From positions 1-64,000 of the forward strand of contig NZ_BJWY01000015.1 of the NCBI RefSeq assembly GCF_007990715.1: 64,000 nt of DNA, in the 5' to 3' direction. A model generated the notes under the pieces. It did not search any database, was not told the DNA's origin, and saw nothing but the letters and a program-made list of their open reading frames with translations. The position numbers were made by a program, and so were the translations under genes. The first letter of the stretch is position 1, and every line of letters begins with the position of its first letter. The stretch comes from Nocardia seriolae NBRC 15557 (lineage in GTDB: Bacteria; Actinomycetota; Actinomycetes; Mycobacteriales; Mycobacteriaceae). Below are positions 34,984 to 42,675 of the stretch, one piece after another.

Positions 34984-35367
34984 CTAGCGGGCGCGCAGGA
35001 TCTGGGCGGCGGCGCGCCAGCCGATCAGGAACAGGGCCAGGAAGGTCGCGGCCACGATGAAGAAGCTGACCACGACGCTCTGGCCCGCCACCGCGCGCAG
35101 CGCCATGCCGCCGACCAGGGTGCTCAACCAGATGATCACCCCGGTCGGCCATACCGCGCGGCCGTCGAAACGCCTTGCCGCGCCTGCCCCGTCGCGGGCC
35201 GCCACCGCGACCGCGATCGCCCAGCCCAGCACCAGCCCGGTGCCGAACGGCCAGAACGTACGCAACAGGCCCGCACCGAGCACGGCCTCGTCGTGAGCGT
35301 TTCGCCCGAGCAGGCAGAACACGACCACGAGCACGACATCCGCGACGAACGGCACCAGTTTCCTCAC
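34984..35367 (-). CDS. DUF3054 family membrane protein
   Basis: 127 aa from GTG 35367. Four hydrophobic helices; the family block FVADVVLVVVFCLLGRNAHDE at 7-27 (in two parts here: FVADVVLVVVFC and LLGRNAHDE) and FWPFGTGLVLGW are typical of DUF3054. Function unknown. It converges on the PBP-like gene with 15 nt between the stops. Confidence 0.88.
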   Translation of the reverse strand: MRKLVPFVADVVLVVVFCLLGRNAHDEAVLGAGLLRTFWPFGTGLVLGWAIAVAVAARDGAGAARRFDGRAVWPTGVIIWLSTLVGGMALRAVAGQSVVVSFFIVAATFLALFLIGWRAAAQILRAR

Positions 35368-35438
35368 GCGCCACAGGGTATCGGGCGGGCCGGGCTCACC
35401 TGTGCAGGGACACTGCACCCTGGCCAGTCACGCAGAGT

Positions 35439-36584
35439 TCAGGCCGCGCTGCCGTCGGTGTCGGCCGGGGGCGTGGTGCGGCGGCGGTCGGTGACCAGTG
35501 AATTTCCGCGCTGTTCGAATTCCTTCTCGTATTGGGCGTCATCGGCCTGGGGCTTGCGGAACAGGAACAGGAAGACGATCCAGCCCACGATGGCCACGAG
35601 GATGAAGCTGATCAGCCGGTAGAGGAAGGCCGCGGCCACGGCCTGCGCGGCGGGCAGCCCGGCCGCCACGGTCAGCGAGTAGATGAGCGTGGCGTCCACG
35701 TAGACGATGCCGCCCGGCGCCAAAGGAATGGTGCCCACGGCCTTTCCGGCCGCGAAGGCCAGCATGAGCGCCGCCCAGCGTGGGTCAGCGCCCACCGCGT
35801 AGCAGGCGAAACCCAGGCAGGCGACATCGGCGAACCGGTGCACCAGCGCCCACACCGCCACCCACGCGCCGTCGCGCCGCCCCAGATCCACCGACTCCAC
35901 CTGGGACAGGATCTCGCCGACCCGGTCCATCCCGGCATCGGCGGGCCGGTGGCGAATCCGGTTGATCCGCCGCAGGATTCGCCGCGCCAGCGCCTCCATG
36001 CCGCCCGGGTGCCGGGACACGTAGTTCACCGCCCAGACCAGCGCCGCGACGGTGCCCAGGGTCAGGATCACCTTGAGCGGGCCGACCCGGTCCCCGGTCA
36101 GCACCGCGCCGAACAGGCCCAGCAGGGTCAGTCCGGCCGCCGCCACCACGCCCGACATCACCAGCTGCCAGGACGCCACGATCGGGCTCGCGCCCCAGCG
36201 CCGGGTCTGCCGGTAGGTGAAGGCGGCCGAGAACACCTGGCCCGCGGGCAGGGTCAGCGACATGCCGGTCGCGCCGTACACCACCGCCACCGATTTGCGC
36301 TGGCTCACCTCCACGCCGCCGGCGTGCAGCAGTTGTTTCTGGATGCGGCCGAATCCACTCATGGACAGCGCCGCCATGAAGATGCAGGCCGCAACCCAAC
36401 CCCAATGGATTTCGGTCAGGTTCTTCCAGGATTCGTGCAGGCGGGGATAGAGATACACGCCTTCGGAAATCAGCAGTGCCACCAGTGCGGCGCCGAGAAC
36501 CCATTTGGCCCACCAGAACCTGCCCCGGTACGAGTCATTCGCGGGCGGCGCAGGATCGCCGGCCAGCTCCCCATGGGCCGTCAC
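35439..36584 (-). CDS. LPG-synthase-like (UPF0104/AglD) flippase-type membrane protein
   Basis: 381 aa from GTG 36584, eight predicted membrane helices. The second quarter has VYGATGMSLTLPAGQVFSAAF and the end has FAAGKAVGTIPLAPGGIVYV with FLYRLISF, the conserved pattern of the lysylphosphatidylglycerol synthetase transmembrane family. No cytosolic aminoacyl-transferase domain follows, so lipid flipping or glycolipid export is more likely than lysinylation. TAGGCT (36597-36592) ends 7 nt before the GTG, a probable leaderless start. It is followed by a polar 40-residue tail. Confidence 0.88.
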   Translation of the reverse strand: MTAHGELAGDPAPPANDSYRGRFWWAKWVLGAALVALLISEGVYLYPRLHESWKNLTEIHWGWVAACIFMAALSMSGFGRIQKQLLHAGGVEVSQRKSVAVVYGATGMSLTLPAGQVFSAAFTYRQTRRWGASPIVASWQLVMSGVVAAAGLTLLGLFGAVLTGDRVGPLKVILTLGTVAALVWAVNYVSRHPGGMEALARRILRRINRIRHRPADAGMDRVGEILSQVESVDLGRRDGAWVAVWALVHRFADVACLGFACYAVGADPRWAALMLAFAAGKAVGTIPLAPGGIVYVDATLIYSLTVAAGLPAAQAVAAAFLYRLISFILVAIVGWIVFLFLFRKPQADDAQYEKEFEQRGNSLVTDRRRTTPPADTDGSAA

Positions 36585-36589
36585 ATTGG

Positions 36590-38140
36590 TCAGCCTAACG
36601 AACTCGCCGCCGCCTCGTCTGCATCAGTCGGGTCGGCGCTTTCCAATGGCCAGGCCAGGCGGGTTTTGCGGCGGCGGCCGCGCAGTTGCACTTCTTCGCC
36701 GGTCTGCCAATGCCGCTGCTCGTTCTCATCGGCGAAAAACAGTGCGCTCGAGGAGGTCAGCACGCGTCCGGGGCGGTCCTTGGCGAGTTCGGTGAGGCGG
36801 GACGCCTCGTTCACCGGATCGCCGATCACGGTGTATTCGAAACGATTTGCACCGCCGATATTCCCGGCCACCGCGAGCCCGGCCGAGACGCCGATGCCGA
36901 TATCCAGTCCGGCCACCTCGCGCAGGGCTTCGCGCAGCTCACGGGCGGCGGCCAGGGCCGCGGTGGGCGCGTCCGGGCGGTCCAGCGGCGCGCCGAAGAT
37001 GGCGAGCGCGGCGTCGCCCATGAATTTATTGATGAGCCCGTGATGGCGGTCGATGACATCCACCACGACCCGGAAGAACTCATTGAGCAGACTGACGACT
37101 TCGGTCGGCGGGCGTTCCGCGGCGGTCGCGGTGGAACCGACCATATCCACGAACAACACGGCCACGAATCGGGTTTCACCACCGAGTTCGGTGCCGTACT
37201 CCAGGGCCCGGCGCGCGACATCCTCACCGACGTGCTGGCCGAATAATTCCTGCAGTTCCCGCCGTTTCGCGGCCTCACCCATCATTCGGTTGAAGCCAAC
37301 CTGCAGCAGTCCGATTTCCGAACCGTCGAAAACCTCCACCTGCACCTCGGTCGCGCCTTCCTGTACGCGGTCGATGGCCTGGCTGAGCTGGCGGATCGGA
37401 TCGGAACTGGAAGAGCCGGTGAGCATGGAAAGCGCCAGCGCCTGCATGATCACCACACCGCACAACAGCAGAATCGAGACGGCCAGCGACTGCGCGGAAA
37501 ACTGAACCCGAGAAGAAATCTGGGTGACGCACAGCAGCACAATGGCAATGGTCGGCGCGAAGGTGCCCATGCCCCAGGTCATGGCCATCCGGGTGCCGAC
37601 ACCCGCGGTCAGGGTGTGGTCGAACGCCCCCGTGGTCAGCGCCTCGGCCGCGACCGGCCGCAGAATTCGTTCCCCCAGCATGTAGGTGAAACCGAAAACG
37701 ATGGTGGCGGCCATGCATTCGGTGACGATCACCGCCGCGGCCAGCTGCGGGGTCCGCACGATGATCAGCCACGCCAGCACGCCACCGCCGACCAGCCACA
37801 ACACCAGATGCAGGATCGCCTGCCGCAGCGGCGCGTGCAGCGCCGACATCTGCTCCTGCCGCGACGGCGGCCCGCCCCGCATCTGCCACCGCATGACCGG
37901 CCGCAGCATCAACACCGAGGCCGTCACACTCAACAGCCCCCCGATCAGGAAAACCAGCCCCGGAACCAGCAGCCCCGTCTGCCGGGTCGCACTGGTCTCC
38001 CCCTCGGGAACCGGCAACCCGTACTGAATGAACGCCCACACCAGCACGGCACCGAACGCGTTGGCCGCGAGCATGGAAGTCAGATACAGCGGCCAGCGAG
38101 TCTTCATGGTCTGTTTGACCGCTTCCAGGGGCGCTGACAC
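36590..38140 (-). CDS. Membrane class III adenylate/guanylate cyclase with HAMP domain
   Basis: 516 aa from GTG 38140; GTG 38146 or TTG 38149 are alternatives, but TAGATT ends 7 nt before 38140. Six membrane helices fill the first ~255 residues, followed by a HAMP-like linker (QLSQAIDRVQEGATEVQVEV) and a catalytic domain. Metal-binding Asp appear in VLFVDMVGST and KFMGDAALAIFGAP, and the transition-state region is EYTVIGDPVNEASRL. The design matches the Rv1318c-Rv1320c group of mycobacteria. It makes cAMP in response to a membrane or lipid signal. Substrate-specifying residues suggest adenylate but were not tested. Confidence 0.92.
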   Translation of the reverse strand: MSAPLEAVKQTMKTRWPLYLTSMLAANAFGAVLVWAFIQYGLPVPEGETSATRQTGLLVPGLVFLIGGLLSVTASVLMLRPVMRWQMRGGPPSRQEQMSALHAPLRQAILHLVLWLVGGGVLAWLIIVRTPQLAAAVIVTECMAATIVFGFTYMLGERILRPVAAEALTTGAFDHTLTAGVGTRMAMTWGMGTFAPTIAIVLLCVTQISSRVQFSAQSLAVSILLLCGVVIMQALALSMLTGSSSSDPIRQLSQAIDRVQEGATEVQVEVFDGSEIGLLQVGFNRMMGEAAKRRELQELFGQHVGEDVARRALEYGTELGGETRFVAVLFVDMVGSTATAAERPPTEVVSLLNEFFRVVVDVIDRHHGLINKFMGDAALAIFGAPLDRPDAPTAALAAARELREALREVAGLDIGIGVSAGLAVAGNIGGANRFEYTVIGDPVNEASRLTELAKDRPGRVLTSSSALFFADENEQRHWQTGEEVQLRGRRRKTRLAWPLESADPTDADEAAASSLG

Positions 38141-38232
38141 GATCACCAATCTAGCGGTCCCGCTCCCGCGGGGCCGCAGCGAGCGACCCCGGCGGCCGTC
38201 GGGCGGCTCGCCGGGCGCCGGTCGTCGGGGTT

Positions 38233-39096
38233 TCAGATTCGGCCGAGGAAATCGCGGATGAGCGCGGAGATCTCGGGGCCGTGGGTTTCGAGGGCGAAGT
38301 GGCCGGCGTCGAGCAGGTGCAGTTCGGCGTCGGGGAGGTCACGCAGGTAGGCGCGGGCGCCGTCGGCGCCGAAGATCTCGTCGTGTTCACCCCAGGTGAT
38401 CAGGACCGGGGGACGGTGCTCGGCGAGGTACTTCTGGAAGGCGGGGTAGCCGTCGAGGTTGAACTGGTAGTCCCAGAACAGCTGGAGTTGGATCTCCTTG
38501 TTGCCGGGGCGATCCAGGCGGGCCTGGTCCAGTGTCCAGGTGTCGGGGCTGACCAGTGCCAGGCGGTCGGCCGGGACGCCATGGGTGTACTGCCACTCGG
38601 TGGCGTCGAGTTCGAGCAGCTTGCGGACATCGGCCTCGTTGGTGGCGCGGTTCTTGGCGTGTGCGAACAGCACGTCCCAGAAGGGGGTGAAGCCCTCGAG
38701 ATAGGCGTTGCCGGACTGGGAGATGATCGCGGTGACGCGTTCGGGATCGCGGGAGGCGATCCGTAGACCGATGGGCGCGCCGTAATCCTGGATATAGAGG
38801 GCGAAGCGGTCGAGGCCGAGGGCGTCGAGCAGTTCGGTGGTGATCTCGGTGAGTTTGTCGAAGCTGTAGTCGAATTCGTCCACCCGCGGCATGGCGGACT
38901 GCCCGAAGCCGATGTGATCGGGAGCGATGAGATGGTAGCTGTCGCCGAGCTCGCGCAGCAGGTTGCGGAACATTGCTGAGCTGGACGGAAAGCCGTGCAA
39001 CAGTACGAGAGTCGGGTTGGCCGGATCGCCTGCTTCGCGGTAGAACACGTCCAGGTCCTGGATCTGCACGGTGTGGTGGCGGACCGCGTTCGTCAT
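38233..39096 (-). CDS. Alpha/beta-hydrolase of haloalkane dehalogenase/epoxide hydrolase type
   Basis: 287 aa. Oxyanion motif LLHGFPSSS, nucleophile elbow YIQDYGAPIG with Asp instead of Ser, and the catalytic His in DAGHFALETHG. An Asp nucleophile means a covalent alkyl-enzyme mechanism: dehalogenation or epoxide opening rather than ester cleavage. The lid region is Trp-rich (FWDVLFAHA, WTLDQARLDRPGN). It is followed by an MFS gene 18 nt upstream in the same direction, so they are probably co-transcribed. Confidence 0.85.
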   Translation of the reverse strand: MTNAVRHHTVQIQDLDVFYREAGDPANPTLVLLHGFPSSSAMFRNLLRELGDSYHLIAPDHIGFGQSAMPRVDEFDYSFDKLTEITTELLDALGLDRFALYIQDYGAPIGLRIASRDPERVTAIISQSGNAYLEGFTPFWDVLFAHAKNRATNEADVRKLLELDATEWQYTHGVPADRLALVSPDTWTLDQARLDRPGNKEIQLQLFWDYQFNLDGYPAFQKYLAEHRPPVLITWGEHDEIFGADGARAYLRDLPDAELHLLDAGHFALETHGPEISALIRDFLGRI

Positions 39097-39114
39097 GTTC
39101 TTTCCTCGATCTGG

Positions 39115-40269
39115 CTAAACGGTGGTTGCGAGTTCGGCCCGGGGTGTGCGGGCCGGGGTCAGCAGCGCCACGCAGGCGATGCTGAAGATCAGTCCGAGGG
39201 CGAAATATCCTCGGTAGCTATCGGTTTGGGCATGGATCACGCCGGCGACGCCCAAACCGGCCGCAGCCGCGAGTTGGTGGGTGATCCAGGCCGGGGCCAG
39301 GGTGCGGCCCATGCGCGCCGGGTCCAGGCCGCGCGACATGACGGCCATGGTGAGCGGCACGATCGGGAACGATGCCGCGCCGAACAGGATCGCCACCGCG
39401 ATCAGCACCCCGGGACCGGGGACGAAGACGGCCAGGACCAACGCGGCGATGCGGACGAGATACAGTGCCCGCAACAGGTTTTCGGGCCGATAGGTGCGCA
39501 GCAGCCGGACCAGCGCGGCCGAGGTCAGACCCGCCGAGAGCGCGGCGAGCGCGACCAGGCGGCCGGCGTCGGTGATGCTCCAGCCCAGTTCGGTGGCGTG
39601 CTTGGGCAGCATGAGGATCACCACGTATAGCGTCGCGGCATGTAATCCGAAGGCCGACAGCAGCTTTCCGCGGCCGCGCAGCGACTCCGCGCCGCCCGCG
39701 GGCGTGCCGGCGCCCGGGCAGGTGGGCAGCCGCAGGGCCAGGTAGGCGGTCACCGCCAGACCGATCGCGCCGAGCACCGCGTAGGTGGCGCGCACCCCGA
39801 TGGGGTCGAACAAGGCGGTGGCGGCCCACGGAGTGATCAGCTGGCCCAGGTTTATACCCAGCGCGGCCCGCGCGAGCGCCGGTCCGGCCTGGTTGCCGTG
39901 CACCCGGCCCAACAGCGTGGTGACGGTGAGGGTGGACGAGGCCGCGAAACCCAGTCCGCCCAGCACCATGTAGGCGGCGACGAATTCCCAGGTGCGGTCC
40001 ACCACCGACAGCACCAGGTAGCTGCCCGATATCAGGGTGAGCCCGCCGACCAGCACCGCCTTGGCCCCGATGCTGTCGAGCAGCTGCCCGATCGGATGCT
40101 GGGCCAGGCCGGTGACGGTGGTGCCGAGAGCCGCGGCCATGGCCATGGCGGCCGCGCTGATGCCGTACTGGGCGGCGGTGGGGGCGAAGAACACGCCCAT
40201 GGTGAAGTTCAGGCCGAAGGACACGGTCATGGCCGCGAGCCCCGCCCAAGCGATCCGTTCCGGTCGCAT
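39115..40269 (-). CDS. MFS transporter
   Basis: 384 aa from ATG 40269 (ATG 40281 possible). Twelve hydrophobic helices with the loop 2-3 motif HPIGQLLDSIGAKAVL and Gly-rich helix 4-5 (GGLGFAASSTLTVTTLLGR). It resembles the oxalate/formate-antiporter-like and YbfB-type branch. As the first gene before the dehalogenase-like hydrolase it may import that enzyme's substrate or export the product. The substrate is unknown. Confidence 0.88.
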   Translation of the reverse strand: MRPERIAWAGLAAMTVSFGLNFTMGVFFAPTAAQYGISAAAMAMAAALGTTVTGLAQHPIGQLLDSIGAKAVLVGGLTLISGSYLVLSVVDRTWEFVAAYMVLGGLGFAASSTLTVTTLLGRVHGNQAGPALARAALGINLGQLITPWAATALFDPIGVRATYAVLGAIGLAVTAYLALRLPTCPGAGTPAGGAESLRGRGKLLSAFGLHAATLYVVILMLPKHATELGWSITDAGRLVALAALSAGLTSAALVRLLRTYRPENLLRALYLVRIAALVLAVFVPGPGVLIAVAILFGAASFPIVPLTMAVMSRGLDPARMGRTLAPAWITHQLAAAAGLGVAGVIHAQTDSYRGYFALGLIFSIACVALLTPARTPRAELATTV

Positions 40270-40335
40270 GGCTGTCTCCAATATGAAAGGGATTGTCTCC
40301 CAAGTGAATATGCGTAGTGATCGAGTCGAGGACGC

Positions 40336-40509
40336 TCAGCCGGGCTGTCCCGCGGCGGCGGCGGGCAATGCGGTGTTCTCACCCTCGAGCTCGGCGATCC
40401 GCTCGCGCAGGCTCGCGACCGCCTCCAGAACTGTCTCGCGCGGAACAGGGACACCCGATCGTCGTGATCGAGATTGCCCCGGCTGATGTACCTGCTTGGG
40501 CGTCGTCAT
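40336..40509 (-). CDS. Small basic/coiled-coil protein of unknown function
   Basis: 57 aa from ATG 40509 with GAAAGG 6 nt upstream, which supports translation. The first half is basic and polar (SRSRRSGVPVPR); the second has a short heptad-like helix (VLEAVASLRERIAELEGEN) and an Ala/Pro tail. It sits between the MFS gene and the divergent AraC gene. It may be a real small gene or a chance ORF. Confidence 0.4.
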   Translation of the reverse strand: MTTPKQVHQPGQSRSRRSGVPVPRETVLEAVASLRERIAELEGENTALPAAAAGQPG

Positions 40510-40683
40510 GGTCGGCCTTTCGTTCTGTCGGACAGCGGATTCCACGAGCATCTAACCGTTTATACGGCTATGAACGGTTAGGTTCCTCGAATTGATTCCC
40601 GGCTGCGCGCTCTTCTTCCGCGATTGCGTCGGATCCGCTCGTGTTCATGAATCTAGGGGCGGCCGGAGCGGGGGCACGCGCAG

Positions 40684-41672
40684 GTGATCAGGGCGACCGC
40701 GTTGCGGGTTGGCGTGACGCCCGTGCAGCTCGCGCACGCCACGAGCCTGGACCCGGCGGTACTCGGCGACGGCTTGCTGCGGGTGCCCACGGAATCGGTC
40801 TGGCGGATATGGGAACTGATCGACGCCACGGCCGGGGCCGGCTCCGGCCTGCTGGCCACCGCGGAGGCCGGCCAGGTCGGGTTATCTGTCTGGGGCGACC
40901 TGTTCTCCAGTCGGGCGACCTTGGCCGAGAGCCTGCGCACCGTCATGGAATTGCGGGCCGTGGTCACCGATCCCAGCGTCGGGTGGGAAGTGCTGGAGGA
41001 CGGCGGGCTGCTCACCATCCGCGTCGCGGCAACCGTCGAACCCGAGATGGTGCTGGCTCCCGTCGAGGAGTTCGTGCTCTCGACCATGTTGCGGCAGGTG
41101 CGCGAGGCCACCCGGCAGCACCTGACGCCCGTGCGGGTCGCGTTCAGCCATCGTGCCCGGCACCGCTACACGCACCTGGTCGACGAATTCGGTACCGGCC
41201 GTATCGACTTCGGCGCTCGGCATTCCGAGATCACCTTTCTCGATGTCGTCGCTCTGCCCACCGGGCTCGACCCGCACCTGGGACAGCTGATGCGCAATCA
41301 CGCCGAACTGAACATCGCCGCGTCCGATCGGCTCCCAACTGGCAGGACAAGCTCCATGCCGCCATGATCGCGGCCCTCGCCGAGGGTGAGCTCGACCTCG
41401 GTCGCGTCGCACAGCGTCTGGCCATCGGCCCCCGGACCCTGCAACGCCGGCTGAGTGAGGTCGGCACCACCTGGCGCGCGGAGGTCGAGGCGATGCGCCA
41501 TCGCCGGGCCGCGGAGCTGTTGCGCGACACCGATCTTCCCGTCCAATCCATCGCCGCCCGCGTCGGCTACGTCGACGCCCGCGCGCTGCGGCGAGCCTTC
41601 CTCCGCTGGACCGGACACACGCCGGACGCGTTCCGTCGTCAGGCCACCGGTCGACCGGACCGCCGAGCCTGA
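40684..41672 (+). CDS. AraC-family regulator (Arabinose_bd type) with an apparent one-base deletion
   Basis: The first ~220 codons from GTG 40684 encode an Arabinose_bd-type sensor domain (LRVGVTPVQLAHATSLDPAV...). The frame then goes wrong at NIAASDRLPTGRTSSMPP and stops at 41367. In the next frame, from about 41335, the DNA reads PNWQDKLHAAMIAALAEGEL and then a complete AraC helix-turn-helix pair (RLAIGPRTLQRRL and SIAARVGYVDARALRRAFLRW). One more C in the short C-run near 41333-41337 would restore a single ~330-codon gene. It is divergent from the MFS/dehalogenase operon, which it may control if functional. Confidence 0.75.
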
Positions 41673-41722
41673 CCTCCGGCGATCTCCACAACCTGACCGA
41701 CGGTGAGATCACCGAGGCGCTC

Positions 41723-42163
41723 CTAGCCCCGCAGGGTGGCGATGGCCTTCTCGATGCGGCGTCGGCGGGTGTCGGGCTGCTTCGCGCTCTCGATGGCGTG
41801 CACGTGCTGGCGCTTGCGGCTGTGGGAGAGGTTGTCGTACGCGGCGCGGGCGGCGGGGTCGTCGTCCAGGGCGCGGGCGAAGTCGGGGGGCTCGACGACG
41901 ACGCGCGGCTGGGTGTCGAGTTCCAGCTCCACCTCGACCTCCTCGCCGATCTCGACACCCGCGGCCTGCCGGTTGGCATTGCTGAGGCCGAGCAGGTGGC
42001 GGCCGCGCATGATGGCGACCCGGCTCTGCCAGGAATGCCCGTTGATGGTGATCGTCACCGGCGGGCGCGCACCCTCGCCGAGCGCCGCGACCACCTCGGG
42101 CGGAACCTCCAGGCCCCGCATGGGCTCGGGCGGTTCCACGTGGGTCCGAAATTTCATGGTCAT
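41723..42163 (-). CDS. DUF1905/YdeI (OmpD-associated) family protein
   Basis: 146 aa from ATG 42163, preceded by AGGAG. A DUF1905 barrel (PPVTITINGHSWQSRVAIMRGRHLLGLSNANR in several parts) is followed by the YdeI helical segment LSHSRKRQHVHAIESAKQPDTRRRRIEKAIATL. Such proteins bind small molecules or metals by inference from structures; the function is not known. Confidence 0.88.
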   Translation of the reverse strand: MTMKFRTHVEPPEPMRGLEVPPEVVAALGEGARPPVTITINGHSWQSRVAIMRGRHLLGLSNANRQAAGVEIGEEVEVELELDTQPRVVVEPPDFARALDDDPAARAAYDNLSHSRKRQHVHAIESAKQPDTRRRRIEKAIATLRG

Positions 42164-42182
42164 GCTCCTGTCGTGCGGTCGT

Positions 42183-42539
42183 TCAGCGATCTTGGAGTAG
42201 GCCGAGGATATTGCCGTCGGGGTCGATGACCTCGGCGACTCGGCGGCCCTGGCCGACATCGCGCAGGGCCTGCTTCACCGTCGCGCCGGCGGCGATCAGC
42301 TCGGCCAGCTTGGCCTCGATATCGGGCACTTCCCAGTAGTTGACCGGGGTGGTGATGGCCTGCGGGCCGCCGTCCGGAACCAGGCCGATGTGGTGGCCGT
42401 CGATCTCGAAGCCGACGTAGTAGGTGCCTTCGATCTGCGGCGGCACGCCGAACAGGGCGGTGTACACGGCCGTGGCCGCGGCCAGATCGGAGACGGGATG
42501 CAGCACGGTCTTGATGCCCTTGGCTGCGGTGGCGGTCAT
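42183..42539 (-). CDS. VOC-family (glyoxalase/bleomycin-resistance) protein, copy 1
   Basis: 118 aa from ATG 42539. One beta-alpha-beta-beta-beta VOC module with PVSDLAAATAVYTALFGVPP and the end block VAEVIDPDGNILGLLQ, where Glu is the usual metal ligand. Such proteins bind a metal and modify or sequester small molecules. It is divergent from the LuxR-type ATPase regulator, and its upstream region carries a motif repeated before the second VOC gene on the far side of that regulator. Confidence 0.88.
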   Translation of the reverse strand: MTATAAKGIKTVLHPVSDLAAATAVYTALFGVPPQIEGTYYVGFEIDGHHIGLVPDGGPQAITTPVNYWEVPDIEAKLAELIAAGATVKQALRDVGQGRRVAEVIDPDGNILGLLQDR

Positions 42540-42610
42540 GTGCACTCCTGTATTTCCGGCGTTGGTGCTGGTCGGTATGGGAAGTACGGTATTTGCGGCG
42601 CGACCGCGTG

Positions 42611-42643
42611 ACATCCGTGGTGACCACGGAGCGTGCCACTGAG
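42611..42643. promoter_or_regulatory. Shared VOC operator, copy 1
   Basis: A motif ACATCCGTG-GTGACCACGGA continuing to CCACTGAG spans 42611-42643, 72 nt upstream of VOC copy 1. Its core CCGTGGTGACCACGG (42615-42629) is a near-perfect palindrome. The same 33-bp block with few changes occurs before VOC copy 2 (46068-46100). Confidence 0.65.
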
Positions 42644-42675
42644 ATGCCCGCCGAAGGTGTTCGCGCACGTGCGAA

